Assembly: GCA_007258455.2 (NCBI GenBank) | Contig: VDFB02000003.1 | Span: 38,930,176-38,994,175 of the forward strand | Origin: Sequoia sempervirens | Lineage: Eukaryota > Streptophyta > Pinopsida > Cupressales > Cupressaceae | Reading direction: 5' to 3' | DNA: 64,000 bases | Shown here: positions 25,459-37,516 of the stretch, piece by piece | Numbering within the stretch: the first letter of the stretch is position 1 | How the letters are laid out: the number at the start of each line of letters is the position of its first letter | Made by a program: the position numbers and the translations under genes | Notes under the pieces: generated by a model | The model's input: only the letters and a program-made list of their open reading frames with translations | Databases searched by the model: none | What the model was told of the DNA's origin: nothing

Positions 25459-26601
25459 CTACCAACCTACACTATGAAACTCTAGAAAATCATAAACATT
25501 AGTTTCTTCATGATCAAGAAAGTAATTAAATCCATGCATTACCTCTATCTTTGTTATTGTTGCAACCACTTGGTCATCATCACCCTCGGTTACAACACTA
25601 GACTCTTCATCCTCCGTGCCTTCTAAAAGACAATTTTCAGCTGCAATCACTTCATCCTCTGTATTATCATCAACATTAGTAACACAATCAAAATATTTAT
25701 CCTCTTCAATCTGAAATAAACTATCATTCATACCAATCTCTTTATCCAATAAGTCAAGAAATGATGCAAAGGGAAGTTCACCAAACAACTCAATGTTCTC
25801 CTTCTCATAACCTTCCTCACTTTCAACCATAGTTCCTTCACTTACCAATGCATTCCTTGTTGCAACATAATCTTCTAAATCACTTTTATCATGCTCAAAT
25901 AAATCAGATTTAACATCATTCTTGCAAAAATCAGATTTTACCTCTTCTTCTTTCTCCACTGAAACCTCCATTTTACCTCTTTTGTATGCCATCAATACTC
26001 TTGCAATTTGCATTAGCAAATCTTCATCTTCATCTTCATCCTCTTTCACTAATTGTTCAACTCCATTAACAAAAAAAATTCCATTTCTATGACATAAATT
26101 TTTATCTTCCTCATTCAAGTGCTTCAACTTGTGTTTGATTCCATCCTTTGTCAAAGAGTATGTATTAGCGTACCCATCATGCACTGCACACTTGTTAAAT
26201 TTCCAAGGTCTTCCCAATAACACATGAAAAACATCCATAGACATTAAATGACATAATACTTCATCATGATAATCACCAATCTTAAACTTTACCAGACATT
26301 GTTCATTTACCAAAACTTTGTGGTCATCTTGCAACCAAGCAATCCGGTATGGATGCAGGTGTCTTCTCCTTTCCAACTGCAACTTATTCACCATTTCTTT
26401 AGAAAAAATATTGTCATTACTACCACCATAAATAATAGAATTACAAACTTTACCTTCACATCTGCATCTCGTTTTGAACAATCTTCTCCTTTCATTAGGT
26501 TCATTTCCCTTGTTCATCAAGACTCTTCTTGAAACAAGTGTTTCTCCACTCTTTGCCTCTTCTGAGTGTGAAGCCTTAACATCTTCCTCATTCACATTCA
26601 A
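25459..26601 (-). CDS. retropepsin-like domain with acidic tail, catalytic Asp lost
   Basis: 380-residue frame. Residues about 40-165 match the plant Ty3-type aspartic protease fold: the active-site loop IIYGGSNDNIFS, then HPYRIAWLQDDHKV, DEVLCHLMSMDVFHVLLGRPW and HDGYANTYS. The usual catalytic D-G-G-S or D-S-G-S is Y-G-G-S here (codon at 26428-26430), so enzyme activity should be lost. The remainder is strongly acidic (Glu/Asp runs) with no recognisable RT. The frame continues from the gag zinc knuckle upstream after a stop. It may still be transcribed, but as protease it looks dead. Confidence 0.8.
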   Translation of the reverse strand: MNVNEEDVKASHSEEAKSGETLVSRRVLMNKGNEPNERRRLFKTRCRCEGKVCNSIIYGGSNDNIFSKEMVNKLQLERRRHLHPYRIAWLQDDHKVLVNEQCLVKFKIGDYHDEVLCHLMSMDVFHVLLGRPWKFNKCAVHDGYANTYSLTKDGIKHKLKHLNEEDKNLCHRNGIFFVNGVEQLVKEDEDEDEDLLMQIARVLMAYKRGKMEVSVEKEEEVKSDFCKNDVKSDLFEHDKSDLEDYVATRNALVSEGTMVESEEGYEKENIELFGELPFASFLDLLDKEIGMNDSLFQIEEDKYFDCVTNVDDNTEDEVIAAENCLLEGTEDEESSVVTEGDDDQVVATITKIEVMHGFNYFLDHEETNVYDFLEFHSVGW

Positions 26602-26639
26602 TGCCCTTGCATGATTTTAAGTCCTACTATTTGTCTTCT

Positions 26640-27660
26640 CTTATTCTGGACACTCATAAGATCTATGTCCTTCTCCACATCTGAAACAAGTCATTTTATA
26701 ATTTCCACTTCCAAATCCTCTTCCCGATCTCCCTCTTCCTCTAAAACTTTGATCACGGGTCTGATTTGAACTCTCACCTCTTTCTTCCTTGCTGCCCTTA
26801 GTGTCTCCAATCTTATTTTTATCCTCATACTACTGCACATTAATTTTACCCTTTCCTCTTTGCTTATTTTCAAATCTTCTATTCATTCTTTCTTCAATCT
26901 TCAAGGCAACTTGATATGCATCCTCCATGGTTAAAACCCTCACCAATGTCATCTCCTCTTGAATTCTTGGCCTCAAGACATTAATGTATCTTGCAACCTT
27001 CTCCTTAGTTTATTCAGCATGTCCTGTTCTAATGAGAATCCAACGAAATTCTTTAGTGTATTCTTTCACTGTCTTCATTCCTTGTTTCAATCCTTGCATT
27101 TTCTTGAGAAAATCTAGCTCATAATCCACTGGAATAAAATTCCTTTTCATTTTCTCTACCAATTTGACCCACTTTGTTATTTTCTCCTTCCCTTTTCTTC
27201 CTCTTTCCAACTAAATATCCCTCCACCAAATGGAAGCATGACCCTTTAATCTAGTTTTTGCAAACCTTACTCTATCAAGGTCCTCAATTTCCTCGAATTC
27301 AAAATACTCCTCCATATCATTAATACAATCTATCAACTCCTTTGGATTCAAATTTCCACTAAATGTAGGAATATCAATCTTTGGACTCTTTCCAATCTTT
27401 TTTAAGTTCTCTCAACAATGGGTCATTTGCAACTGCTACAGCTGCATCTTTTTTCTCACTTGTCAGGCTAGCATTCTTTGAGGCTTCTTCTTCTTCATCA
27501 CTCTTTGGTTCTCTTCTTTGTGCAAACCATCTTCTTATCTCTTCTTGGAGTGTCTCCAATTTCCTTCTCAAGGCTCTAAATTCATTTCCATGGACATTAT
27601 TTTCCATTCTTCCTCTATCTTTTCCCCTACCACATTGGGCTCCTCTTCCATACATTTTTT
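26640..27660 (-). pseudogene. gag with CCHC zinc knuckle, broken
   Basis: The frame starts near 27657 (MYGRGAQCGRG), runs through a charged helix (RALRRKLETLQEEIRR), then a retrotransposon gag block at 27210-27010 (LDFLKKMQGLKQGMKTVKEYTKEF). It ends with a C-x2-C-x4-H-x4-C knuckle, CFRCGEGHRSYEC, at about 26690-26650. Stops and frame changes break it into several pieces. Gag would form the particle and bind the element RNA. Confidence 0.75.
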
Positions 27661-27730
27661 GAAATACCCACAAGCTCAATCCTAGTGTAAACTGCCTCCT
27701 TTCGGTGAATCTGCCTGCACAATCAGAATC

Positions 27731-27747
27731 CTCTAGCTTTGATACCA
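27731..27747 (-). other. primer binding site (initiator tRNA-Met type)
   Basis: Minus-strand TGGTATCAAAGCTAGAG, four bases inside the 5' LTR edge. It resembles the plant initiator tRNA-Met 3' end complement TGGTATCAGAGC with one change. Confidence 0.75.
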
Positions 27748-27751
27748 CTAA

Positions 27752-28749
27752 TGTAAGGGATGCAACACCCTTCAAAAACTACCTTAAAACCCTTTTAAAA
27801 TCCCCACAAACATTTAGTCAAACAATTGGCAACAATGCTCTAGAATTTAGATATTTGGATTTGCACATATGCACTCTTAATTGCAATAAAAGGAATGATG
27901 GATTACATCAATAAATAAATCAAGATGGACTGATAACAACAGATAAAAATAAAATGCATTCATTAAACTACCACAACAAGGTTTCAAGCTCAAAAAGTGA
28001 GAGATTATGCCAAACAATGCATTCTCCAGTACCTAGGATCCTCTTGTAGCTTCTTAAACTTGCCTCTTTCAATCTGGAATTGATATGGACTGTGGTATAA
28101 CAATAAAAAACCTGAAATAAAACCTTCAAACAACCTCCTCCATGAATGCCATGCCTTCGTCTATGACTTTTCTTGTTTTCTTCAAAAACTCCACTCAAAA
28201 AATGGCATCCTTTTCCAGATTTTTCACCATTTCCATGAATGTTTTCACATTATTTTTTCCTTCTTCTCCAAAACTCAAGACCTCTTCTGAGCTGCCCAAT
28301 TAATTCCCACCAAAAAGCTAAAAATAAAAAACATTAAAATACAACCAATCAAAATCATAACTCCCAACAACCATTGGTTTGACCATTTTCACCCAAAAAG
28401 GCCAAAATCCAAGATTGGCTAACCTTAGCATCCACTTCCCCCAGTCCCTACTTTTTAGGGATTTTTGAAATGTATTTTAAAACATTATTTTATTCAATTT
28501 CCACACCTTATGAATTCATTTTCAAGAGTTTAAAAATTGGAAAATCAAAATTGTATTATTACCTTGCTTTTTCACCTTGTTAATGCTTTTCATGCTTTTT
28601 GATAACTTCACACAAGGATAAATGAAATTAATCATTCCAACATTATTTTTCACCAATTAATCCATCTCAAAATCAAAATTTAAAAATTGAAACAAAATTT
28701 TAACCTTCAAACCAATACAAGATTGCACATAGCCATGGATGCTTCTGCA
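27752..28749 (-). repeat. 5' LTR of the gag-protease element
   Basis: Plus strand starts TGTAAGGGATGCAACACCC and ends TGGATGCTTCTGCA. It lies outside the primer site, so it is the 5' LTR of the minus-strand element. Confidence 0.82.
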
Positions 28750-30344
28750 TCACATGATCACATGTATATGGCACACATGGTATACATGATGACATTTGTT
28801 TAGCATCATTAGATTGACTATGACAGTGAATATACTTTGATCTTTGACTATGTATACTCTGGTATTCTCAGTGCACATGTCACTTTCCTTATTGATGGGA
28901 AAATAGGTTATATGCTATGGTTTTAGGTACAGGATCATTTGGTTTTTGAATACTTGATACATATATGTTTGATTGTCATTTATATCTTGTCATATTATTC
29001 AAATGAAAAGGTATTAAAATCTTATTAAGTGTAATATGTATAAGTTTTATAATCAAGATAACAAAAAGGATATAATCATAGCAATGTTTGACTTTGACTT
29101 GGATGTATTTTGGGCATGATGTATTATTGTCCATGAAAGTTGTTGATGATAAAGTCGGGCAGATTATAAAGAAAAATTCGTTTGGAATCCTTGATGTGGC
29201 ACGAGGCATAATATTCTTTGTCATTTGTAAAAAGGAATCAAAGGTCATTATAAATTTACTTGACCTTCACTGAGTGCATTAATCATTATTGGTTTTGATA
29301 AAAGTCCCATCTTAATTCTATAATTTGTATTGGCCTTTTAGGTCAAAAGGAAATTGACAAGATGCATATTATTTTGTCATCATTTTTCTTGTCAAGGGTT
29401 TTCAAATCCTAGCTGACTATGCTAGGGCATCGGGACTGCACAATGGTTTGGGAAGCTTGGTAGTTGCTGGACTGAGGCAGTTATGAAACGATGACAAGGT
29501 ATTCAATTTATTCAAAGACAAGTACATTATGTTAGGGTTTGTTGTTACTTAGCTATGGAAGGAAATTTTACGATGCATGACAGTTGGTTTGAGCAAGGAA
29601 CAAAGTAGATTCAATTGAAGGTTCAATCTTCAGTGACAAGAATACAAAGGAACGAGTGTCTTCATTCCTTAATACCTATTTTTGTTTCAAAAATGAAAAA
29701 GCAAGGGTTATAGTTTTTTGCTTTTCAATTTAATTGAATTTGTTTTTTGTGATTAATGTTGAATTATATGTTGAAATACTTGTATGGGTCTTCAAGGTGG
29801 TGGTTTGCACTTGACATGTGGGTAAAGGTTTTTGACAATGGGTAAATGGTAATGTTGTTATAACAGATTATTGTGATCATTCCTTTTACCTATAGTTTGC
29901 AACTAAGAGACAATTATGGAAATAGTTATTGTAACAGGTTTTAAAGGTTACATTTCAAAGTTTCAACGAGGACAGATGGCAGCATATGTGAACTTTTGTA
30001 TACTTATATAAATAGTGGTTTATCATTGTTTTGTGTTCAATGCTTTTAATAGAGTTATCATGCTAAATGTGTAGACAAAATTTTGTAATTGAAGTTTTGC
30101 AAACATGATGCAAAATAGAGTGTATAACTGATATATTTGATATTTTAGAGATTCCAGTGAATGAATCTTTAAGATATTAAGTGTATTAGATTAGAGGTGA
30201 AATATGATTTGTAGAGAAATAGAATGATCCTCTGTAGTTGAATTCTTTATTGAGAAATGTATGATGAAGTTAAAATGATCAAGTCAATGAGACAGATTGA
30301 TCATTTCCAGTGAGGCAGATGTTTGTATGCCAGTGAGGAAAATG
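28750..30344 (+). mobile_element. probable left part of an interrupted plus-strand copia LTR
   Basis: No coding frame. It includes a TATA-like ATATAAATAG near 30006-30015 followed by CAGTGAGG repeats up to the insertion point at 30344. The same CAGTGAGG repeats resume at 44130, after the nested element, and lead to a typical LTR end at 44542. The left boundary of this LTR could not be fixed. Confidence 0.4.
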
Positions 30345-31449
30345 TGTTGGAAACAAGCAACACTGAGAGGGGGGGTGAATCAGTGTTTTGCAAAAATTAA
30401 CTTTATTATTCTGATCTTTAACCCACTTAAAACATTCAACCGAGAGAAATATGCAGAAACAGAAAGCAAACAACCACAACACCATAACACAAGGATTTTT
30501 ACATGGAAATCTTGTCAGGGGAAAAACCACAGTGGATGGTCAATCCACAATATGATCTGAGTATACTAAAAAAGAAGTTTACAATATGGGAATGCACTTG
30601 CATTCAGGCTCACTGCCTAGAGCTCATTGCTCAAAATAGAAAGGAACATTGCCTTACAAAGATTTGGATTAGATCCAAGAGAATGAACTAAAAGAGTAGC
30701 ATCTACAAATTATTGATTATAGTTTCGGTTAGGCTCAGTAGTCGATCTTTTGTCCTTCTAACTGATTATGCACTTCTTCTCTACTCTGCTCTAATTCACA
30801 TCACAAAATCTTTAATGCACAAGTGAAATTGTGCATAATCGCTCAATCACCCTTCTAATATGCGCAACACACATTGACACACCTTATACACACACAAAAT
30901 GATATGATTGATCATTTATATACATCCGCGACTAATAATTTAATCACAACATGTCGGTTTTAATAAAACTTAAGAATATTTACAACGGTCAACTCAAATC
31001 ATGAATGATATTCAATGCGCACCCACAATAGTCAGTCACAACTTAGCTTAGACCCAAATCAAGATGATCAAATACAAAAAAAAATGAGTAAAAACTTCTC
31101 GAATATCCACGACACTTTATATCATCTGGGTCGGCCACAAAACACTGATGAACAAAAAGATATCCAACTGGATCTCCAAACTTGCATACAACTTGATACG
31201 AGTCACTAAGATTTTCAGACAACACAAGACATACATTGATTAACCTCCCATAAGATCCACAACTCAAAATAATGACATAAAATATGTATGTGAATTAATG
31301 AACACAGAACTGTCGGATGCTCTGTTCTTCCTAGATTGTCCTCAATCTGTTTGCCGGTAGGAGAAAATGATGAGGTGTGGATCCAATCACCGACTAGGGT
31401 TGCCATCGATGACAACACCAGAAAAAAAATTTAGTGTCTCTTGCCAACA
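30345..31449 (-). repeat. 3' LTR of the pol-less copia-type element
   Basis: Aligns with 43029-44121 over its length with many transitions and small indels. It carries minus-strand TATATAAAT (30914-30922) as promoter and the segment AAGGATTTTTACATGGAAA near 30491, the copia-type R/U5 signature. Confidence 0.88.
30914..30922 (-). promoter_or_regulatory. LTR TATA box
   Basis: Minus-strand TATATAAAT, conserved in the partner LTR at 43586-43594 and placed mid-LTR upstream of the R/U5 signature. Confidence 0.55.
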
Positions 31450-31463
31450 ATCTCCCCCTTTGG
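31450..31463 (-). other. polypurine tract
   Basis: Minus-strand CCAAAGGGGGAGAT abuts the 3' LTR start TGTTGG. It would prime plus-strand DNA synthesis. Confidence 0.8.
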
Positions 31464-31683
31464 CATTGATGGCAACACTTAGTGAAAAATAACTAAGTGT
31501 CAGATCAGTACCAACATGAATTACACTGCCACTTCAAAACTTCAAAAAGAATCTTCAATCTTAGCTTAGAGATGCAACTCCCCCTAAGATGAATATACAT
31601 TTTTCACTGTACAACTCTCCCCCTTTGACATTACTAGAAAAATTGGGGAAACAAAATTTCAAAACTGTACAGGCATGGTCTTG

Positions 31684-34600
31684 TTACACAAATTTGAAAG
31701 TATCTGCAAAATCTCTCTTCGACACGCTCAAATTTGTGTCCCAAACCCTTTTGAAACTCTCCAGAATTGTTATGTGACCACAAACTAAATAAGATTGAGT
31801 TTTTGCAGTCTCAAGATTCATTGGGTCACTAACTGCCATATCATCTTTGGCTTTCTTTAATGCATTCATCATTATTTCAATCTTTGGACCAATTAGTCCC
31901 CTGAGTTCACATGCTCTTCCTACAATCCTGTCATTTTCATGCTTCAAGCTCCTTATTTTGTCAAGTAGAGATATTACTTGACCTTCTTGCTTACCAACAT
32001 CACTAGCTAATAGATCAAAAGCATCAGAAATGGTAGCCAATTGTTTTTCAAGATCCTTCACCTTCTTCTCATTGACTTCAGTGAAGTTGGACAAAACTAA
32101 ACATGACTTATAGGTCTTTCCACCTTCAAATATAGAATCTTGAATATTCTTCATACAAGTGGCTAACAAAGTTTTATCCTTAGCAATCACTTCTTTCAAC
32201 CAACTAAATATTTTTCCATCAAAATCCTTTTGCACTTTAACCATGGATGATTTTTCAAGATACTTGAAATGAGTACTTACAAAATTTATGAGCTTGTTTA
32301 GCTCATCGAAAGAGGAACCAGACGGATCCTTAACATGAGTTGGCATAATTTTCTCTAGTACTCCAAATGCAAGATTTAATAATTCACTGTCCTTAATGTG
32401 AGACTTCAGAATCTTCTCACTAGCTTTAGCTGGTGCAATTGATGCAACCTTCATTATCTAAATTGGGGACAAGGTGGATAGATTGATCAGGCCTTCAACC
32501 AATTTAGGATCAAATTCTTCCTGTTGTTCCACCTGAGATTTCTTCACTGCCTTGGCAGTATCTCTTGCTTCCACTGGGATTTCCTTAACCTGAACATTTT
32601 CTTCTTCTTCAAATTTTGGTTCTTTAGTAACTATTTCTTGATTGCCTTTAGGAGCTTCAACTTCTTCATTTGGCATCTCCTTTCCTTCGGCTAATACAAC
32701 CTTAGGAACTTCAGTCTCCATAGGTGCTTCTGAATTATCCACATCAGGAGGAATTTGATTATCCTTAGTATCTACATTCAATTCCTCATTTACCGGATCA
32801 AATATAACATCTTCAACATTCACTCCTTCAACATTGATCTTGTTTCTTGACATAAATGCTTCAAATATTTTCTTGGTTTCATCAGCAACAACACCAGTTT
32901 CACCAATCATAAGTTTATTCACCCTTATTTTTCTTTTGAATTCCTTCTTGGCTTTGTCCAGGAGTGAATTCATCTCCTCAATAGACATTTTCGGACACAA
33001 GTCTACAAGAATTCTCTTTCTCATATGCTCTTCTTCTGTCCTAGAATTTACTCTTCTCGACTCCAAAACATCATACATACTCTTAGGTAAACCAGACATA
33101 ATTTCAACAAGAACTTTATTGAAAATATTCAGATGTTTTATTGTTGCCTCTTCAAGAATTCTTTGACTTGATTCATCAAACATTTCATACCATTCGCAAA
33201 GGGGCTTGATATTTCCATCCTTGACAATAGCATTCTCAACTTCTTCAACTGTCATATCTGGTTTGTCAAATTTTTCCTTCTTCTTTTCCTTTTCTTCCTC
33301 ATCGGAAGATTTCTTCTTGGTTACCTTGGTAGCCTAAGTGTTGGTAGCCTTCATTTCTTTCACAACTTCATTTGACTCAGTCTCCTCATCTTCTGAGATG
33401 AATTCATAGGTTCTTGTGCTCTTGTTCTTTTTCCTCTTATCAGAAGCCTTGTCTTGCATTTGCACAGAAACTGGCTTGGTTGTAGGAGTGGATAGGGATT
33501 GAGAAGTCCTTGTTGATCTAGTATAGGCAGAGGATGTTTCCAGATTAGCAGATTCAGTTTTAGGTTCTTTCCCTTTTTCAGCATTTGCTTGTTCTCTCTT
33601 TCTTATGGCTTCTCTTATTGCTTATGTAGATATCCCCATACTTTTTGCAAAGACTTCCACTTCTTTCCTTACTCTTCTGACTATCTTTGGTTTCTGTAAT
33701 TGATCATGGACTTGCATGCTATTTTTTGCATAAGATCCAAACCTTTCTTCTGTCAAATCCAGAGGCATGCTCAACAAATGTTATGCATACATCTTCAAGA
33801 TGTTCTCCTTGACTTCATATCCCATAGGCATAATCCATATCATTCTGGGATCAATGACTTCCATAGGGAATTGATCAATAGCTACCATGAAACAAATTGT
33901 ATCTTCCTACTTCTCTACAATTGAGGTAGGAATTCTTTCTCTTGCATGCATCATATTCTAATTTTTTTGGAAGTACCCCCAGAGGGTAGTATTTTTGGTC
34001 TGACGATCACCAATTCCAAACAATATCTCTTATTTGAATAGCTACAGGTTGATTACTTTTCCAATGAAATTTCCCAACACCTGGAACCTCACTCATGAAA
34101 TAAAAGAAAAGACACAGTAGTGGATTACCATATTTAAAGGAGTTTTTTTTGTCATTCTTAATCTTACCCAAATTCTCCATCAATTGACTTCTAAGCAGCT
34201 CACACAAGTCATAATCTGCATTTTCTTTTACCATCTGATAGATTGCATAAATGGTCGTACCAGATACTAAATTATCTCGGCTAGAGTGGTAGACCTTGTA
34301 GCCAATGACCATCGATGCAAATTTCACATCCACTTCAACAATTTCTTCAATTGTCATTGCCCTTCTATCAAATTGTGCACCTGTTGTATCAGTAACCTTC
34401 TGATTCTTTACAAATTTCAAATTTGGCAATCCACCAAAGGAATTTAGACCTGTGGCAGTGCTTATAGCCTCTTTCGTAATCTTAAAAGGTATATTCAACC
34501 ACATGAACTGAACATGAACTTGGCTCAAAATATATCGCACCCATTCACTTTCCTCAAATATGGGAAATTTCACAAACTATGTGAACTTCTCTTCAAGGGT

Positions 34601-34846
34601 TTTGTATTCCAGCTTAATAGTGAAGTCTTCTCCAATTATATGGTTGGAATACAAATTCAACATTTTTGAGCTCCCTAACTCTTCAATATTGGCATGTATG
34701 TAAGCCCTAATGTCTTCAATGTGCAAGACATCGTATGGTACAGACGAAAATGCACCTAGGGGCTCGGTCTCAACAGACTTATAAGGATGCCACTTGAACT
34801 TTGGACAAGGTCTATCCTTGAATTCAACTACCAATGGAGTGGCCAT
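31684..34846 (-). pseudogene. long accessory ORF of unknown function in a pol-less retroelement
   Basis: A near-continuous frame of about 1050 codons starts at MATPLVVEFKDRP (34846). It is broken by a stop at 34574-34576, a frameshift near 34010, several stops in 33950-33260 and a TAG at 32458-32460. The N-terminal 270 residues are globular (KITKEAISTATGLNSFGG, then a helical region). The middle is Ser/Thr/Lys-rich with a basic patch KKKSSDEEEKEKKKEK. Then come helical and acidic segments, and a C-terminal coiled-coil domain (VKDLEKQLATISDAFDLLAS). It starts after the zinc knuckles and ends just before the 3' LTR, where pol would normally lie. No catalytic motif is recognised. The N-terminal part is reminiscent of plant transposon-associated proteins, but I cannot name a family. 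Confidence 0.7.
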
Positions 34847-35278
34847 TTTTATAAATTCACAAATTCACAAGTTTTTTCAATAAATACCTTTTCGTCGGAT
34901 CAGAGTTTTGATTGTTGAATCTTCTTCACACTTGAATCTCGCCACAACTTAGCAAAGTTCACTCTAGGGCTCTCCAAACTTATTTTCTCCAAAATGTAAA
35001 GTGACAAATGAAAGATAAAAATGACTTTTTATCGTTTGCACAACTAACTCTTTTTGTCGCAATAAATGCTTTTACCCTAATTCATTCGGTTACCCAGTTT
35101 CCATGCACTCAGACAAATAATTCTTCTACGGATCTCCAATACTGTAAAATACTTTCTCCAATTGGTTGAGCAACATCTGAAAGGCATCTATGCACTTACC
35201 AGACTTATCCACATTCCAGAGTCAGTTACTGGCAGGGGGTTAAGACATTTTCTTGACAGCTCCCCCTAGGCCAAAGGC
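34847..35278. other. spacer between gag and accessory ORF
   Basis: About 430 bp without a coding frame. It may hold the leader or splice signals for the downstream ORF, but none is identifiable. Confidence 0.4.
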
Positions 35279-35901
35279 CTAAAAGTAATTCCTAGAGGAA
35301 TTACCAGAAGCAGATTCTGGTACTGGAACATTTCCTTCAACAGAGGGATCCTTCTTCACCCATTTCTTCTGCATTTGCCTCCTGATCACATCTATACTGA
35401 CTTTACCTTTTCCCTTAACATCCTGCTGCATGTTTTGTTTTACTGGACCTCTTTTGTTCCAATAGAATCTAGCAGTGTGGCCAAATTTTTTGCAGTTGTA
35501 ACACACAACATTTCTCTATCGAAACCTATTATTCCACTGAGTTTGCCTTGATTTGCATTGATTGGAAATATTCCCAAGTCTATTGCATGCATAGCATAAA
35601 TTGACATCTCTATGAAAGTTGTTCATCACATTTCTACATTCATTTGACTTATGACCAAACTTATTACAATTAAAGTATTGACCTAAGAATGATGGTCCTC
35701 TTGGATTCATCCTACTTCTACACTGAAAAACCATATGACCAAATTTATTTCAAGCAAAAAAGTGACCATTGAATCTCTGAGCATTTGGTTGTCTTACCAG
35801 ATTCCTTGTAGCTCCATTCATCTGATTTCTTTGCCTAAATCTCCCTTGTCCGAGATTCCTTTGTCCAGATCTAGAACTTTCTCCTTCTTCATAGCCAAGA
35901 C
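35279..35901 (-). pseudogene. gag C-terminal part with a decayed series of zinc knuckles
   Basis: Continues the gag frame interrupted by the nested copia element (LGYEEGESS at the junction). It then shows four C-x2-C-x4-H-x4-C like units: NKFGHMVFQC (first Cys region hit by a stop), YFNCNKFGHKSNEC (first Cys changed to Tyr), CYACNRLGNISNQC (His changed to Asn) and CYNCKKFGHTARFYW (last Cys lost). Such knuckles bind element RNA. Every unit has lost a ligand, so the domain is dead. Confidence 0.8.
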
Positions 35902-35906
35902 CTCGC

Positions 35907-37364
35907 TGTAAGGAAAGCTAGATGCGGAAGCAACTCTCCTAACGTCAAAATCTCAGGGAAGAATGCAGAGATACCTTTTAAATTTTACAATTACAGTCTA
36001 ATTGAGATGCACATAAAAGAGATAACAGAAATAGAGAAATAGACATACACATAAGAACACCATATTTACGTGGGAAAACCCTTACGAGAGAAAAACCCAC
36101 CACACCAAGAGAAATCACTTTGTATTACGGTAATGGAGATTACATACAAATATCAGACTTATCTTTCTAATGTCATTTTACAGCAGCATTCACCATGAAC
36201 AACCTTGTTACAGAACATTCATGTTACAGTCTTCACAAAATAGAATTCATCCACTGATCATACAATCACATAGCAATCCGTCGATCCATTGAACCATACA
36301 TCATCTGCTACTCCAAACTATAATCATGCCACCCCTTTCTGTCGAGCTTGCTCTCAGAACTACCACAATGAACTGTCTTCCAACAGTTCCCATTCGGCTC
36401 CTCTGATTGGCCATTGACTCACCACATAGGATGCTCTTCTCTCGATCAAAGCAATCAACCTATGTTGGCATGTCGGTGAGACACTAACCGTGTCTCCCCA
36501 ACGCCACAAGACTTAACCATTGATGTCACCAAGAGTCATCCTTATCGCCAAGATGTTACATTGAGTCCAGAGAGCTATTGCTCAGACTTCGCCATGTCGC
36601 CAAGACCTCATACCGATGATCATCACATGTATCGCTATCGCCAAGACTCATCGCTATCGGTGAGACGTCATACCGAAGATTCAAAGTCACATAGACATGA
36701 GTTTTCCATTCGGTGAGACAATCGCCTTTCGCTGAGAGATCATACTGAGTCATTAACTATTATACTGAAACGTTCAACATTCGGCAAGACATACCACTAT
36801 CGCTAAGATGTTACTCCGAATGCTCATAAGTCATACCGAGCACCAAACAACAGTCAGCAAGACTTCTGTCCATCGCTAAGACTTGATACTGAAGTATTTG
36901 TGTCACCGCAAAGACTCCATGTGTATCCCCATCGGCAAGACCTTCATCAGTCATTGAGACTTCTTCTTGAGACCTTTAGGTTACCTCGAGTGAATACTGT
37001 CGGTGAGACATTCCTATCGGTAAGACTTCTTACCGAACACCCAAGACTCTCCCCGAAGGCTTCAACAGAAAATGCTGTCGGCGAAACTTTCATATCGCTG
37101 AGAGCTCATAGTGAACATCCAAGACTCTCCCCGATATCTGATAAACGCCAATAGTCGACAAGAGGTTTCCATGGGTGGTGAGAGGTTATACTGAACAAAA
37201 TGTCACAGTGACAGGATTCTTCGGTGAGACTAAAGCAAGGTCACAGCGACCTGAATAATTTCAACAAAGTTTCAACTGCTAGTCGGCCAGACACAAACAA
37301 TGTCACACCGACTTTTCCCTTTCAGAGGTTTCAGCCTGTGGGATTGAGGCACACATTTCTAACA
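35907..37364 (-). repeat. 3' LTR of nested copia, with internal repeated motif
   Basis: Same length as its partner. From about 36470 to 37250 it contains more than a dozen degenerate copies of a motif around TATCGGTGAGACNTCATACCGA spaced 20-50 bp apart, an unusual minisatellite inside an LTR. The R/U5 signature TTTACGTGGGAAAACCC lies near 36065. Confidence 0.92.
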
Positions 37365-37376
37365 ATCTCCCACTTG
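37365..37376 (-). other. polypurine tract of nested copia
   Basis: Minus-strand CAAGTGGGAGAT directly precedes the 3' LTR start TGTTAGAA. Confidence 0.8.
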
Positions 37377-37516
37377 ACGAAGATCACATAGGCACCTCCA
37401 GAGCACAACGAAACTACTAAAAATCATGGGCACTAAGGCCCATTGAATTGGCACACCACCTAAACTTGTTTGTGTTCACTGGCTTCGTCAATGCATCTGC
37501 AACATTCTCCAGAGTA

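Larger units (their letters stand above)
24257..28749 (-). mobile_element. gag-protease LTR retrotransposon lacking RT (TR-GAG type)
   Basis: Near-identical 1.0-kb direct repeats (24257-25267 and 27752-28749) flank a 2.5-kb internal region. The minus-strand primer site TGGTATCAAAGCTAGAG at 27731-27747 next to the right LTR sets the orientation. Internal order is gag, CCHC knuckle, retropepsin, then the 3' LTR, with no RT, RNase H or integrase and too little room for them. This is the architecture of non-autonomous terminal-repeat gag elements. A matching 5-bp target-site duplication was not found (GATAA against TCACA), so the ends may be mutated or recombined. Confidence 0.85.

Noticed and set aside
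24257..28749. Target-site duplication for the gag-protease element
   Set aside because: The five bases on each side (GATAA and TCACA) do not match; an ACATGAT word near both ends is offset and probably chance.
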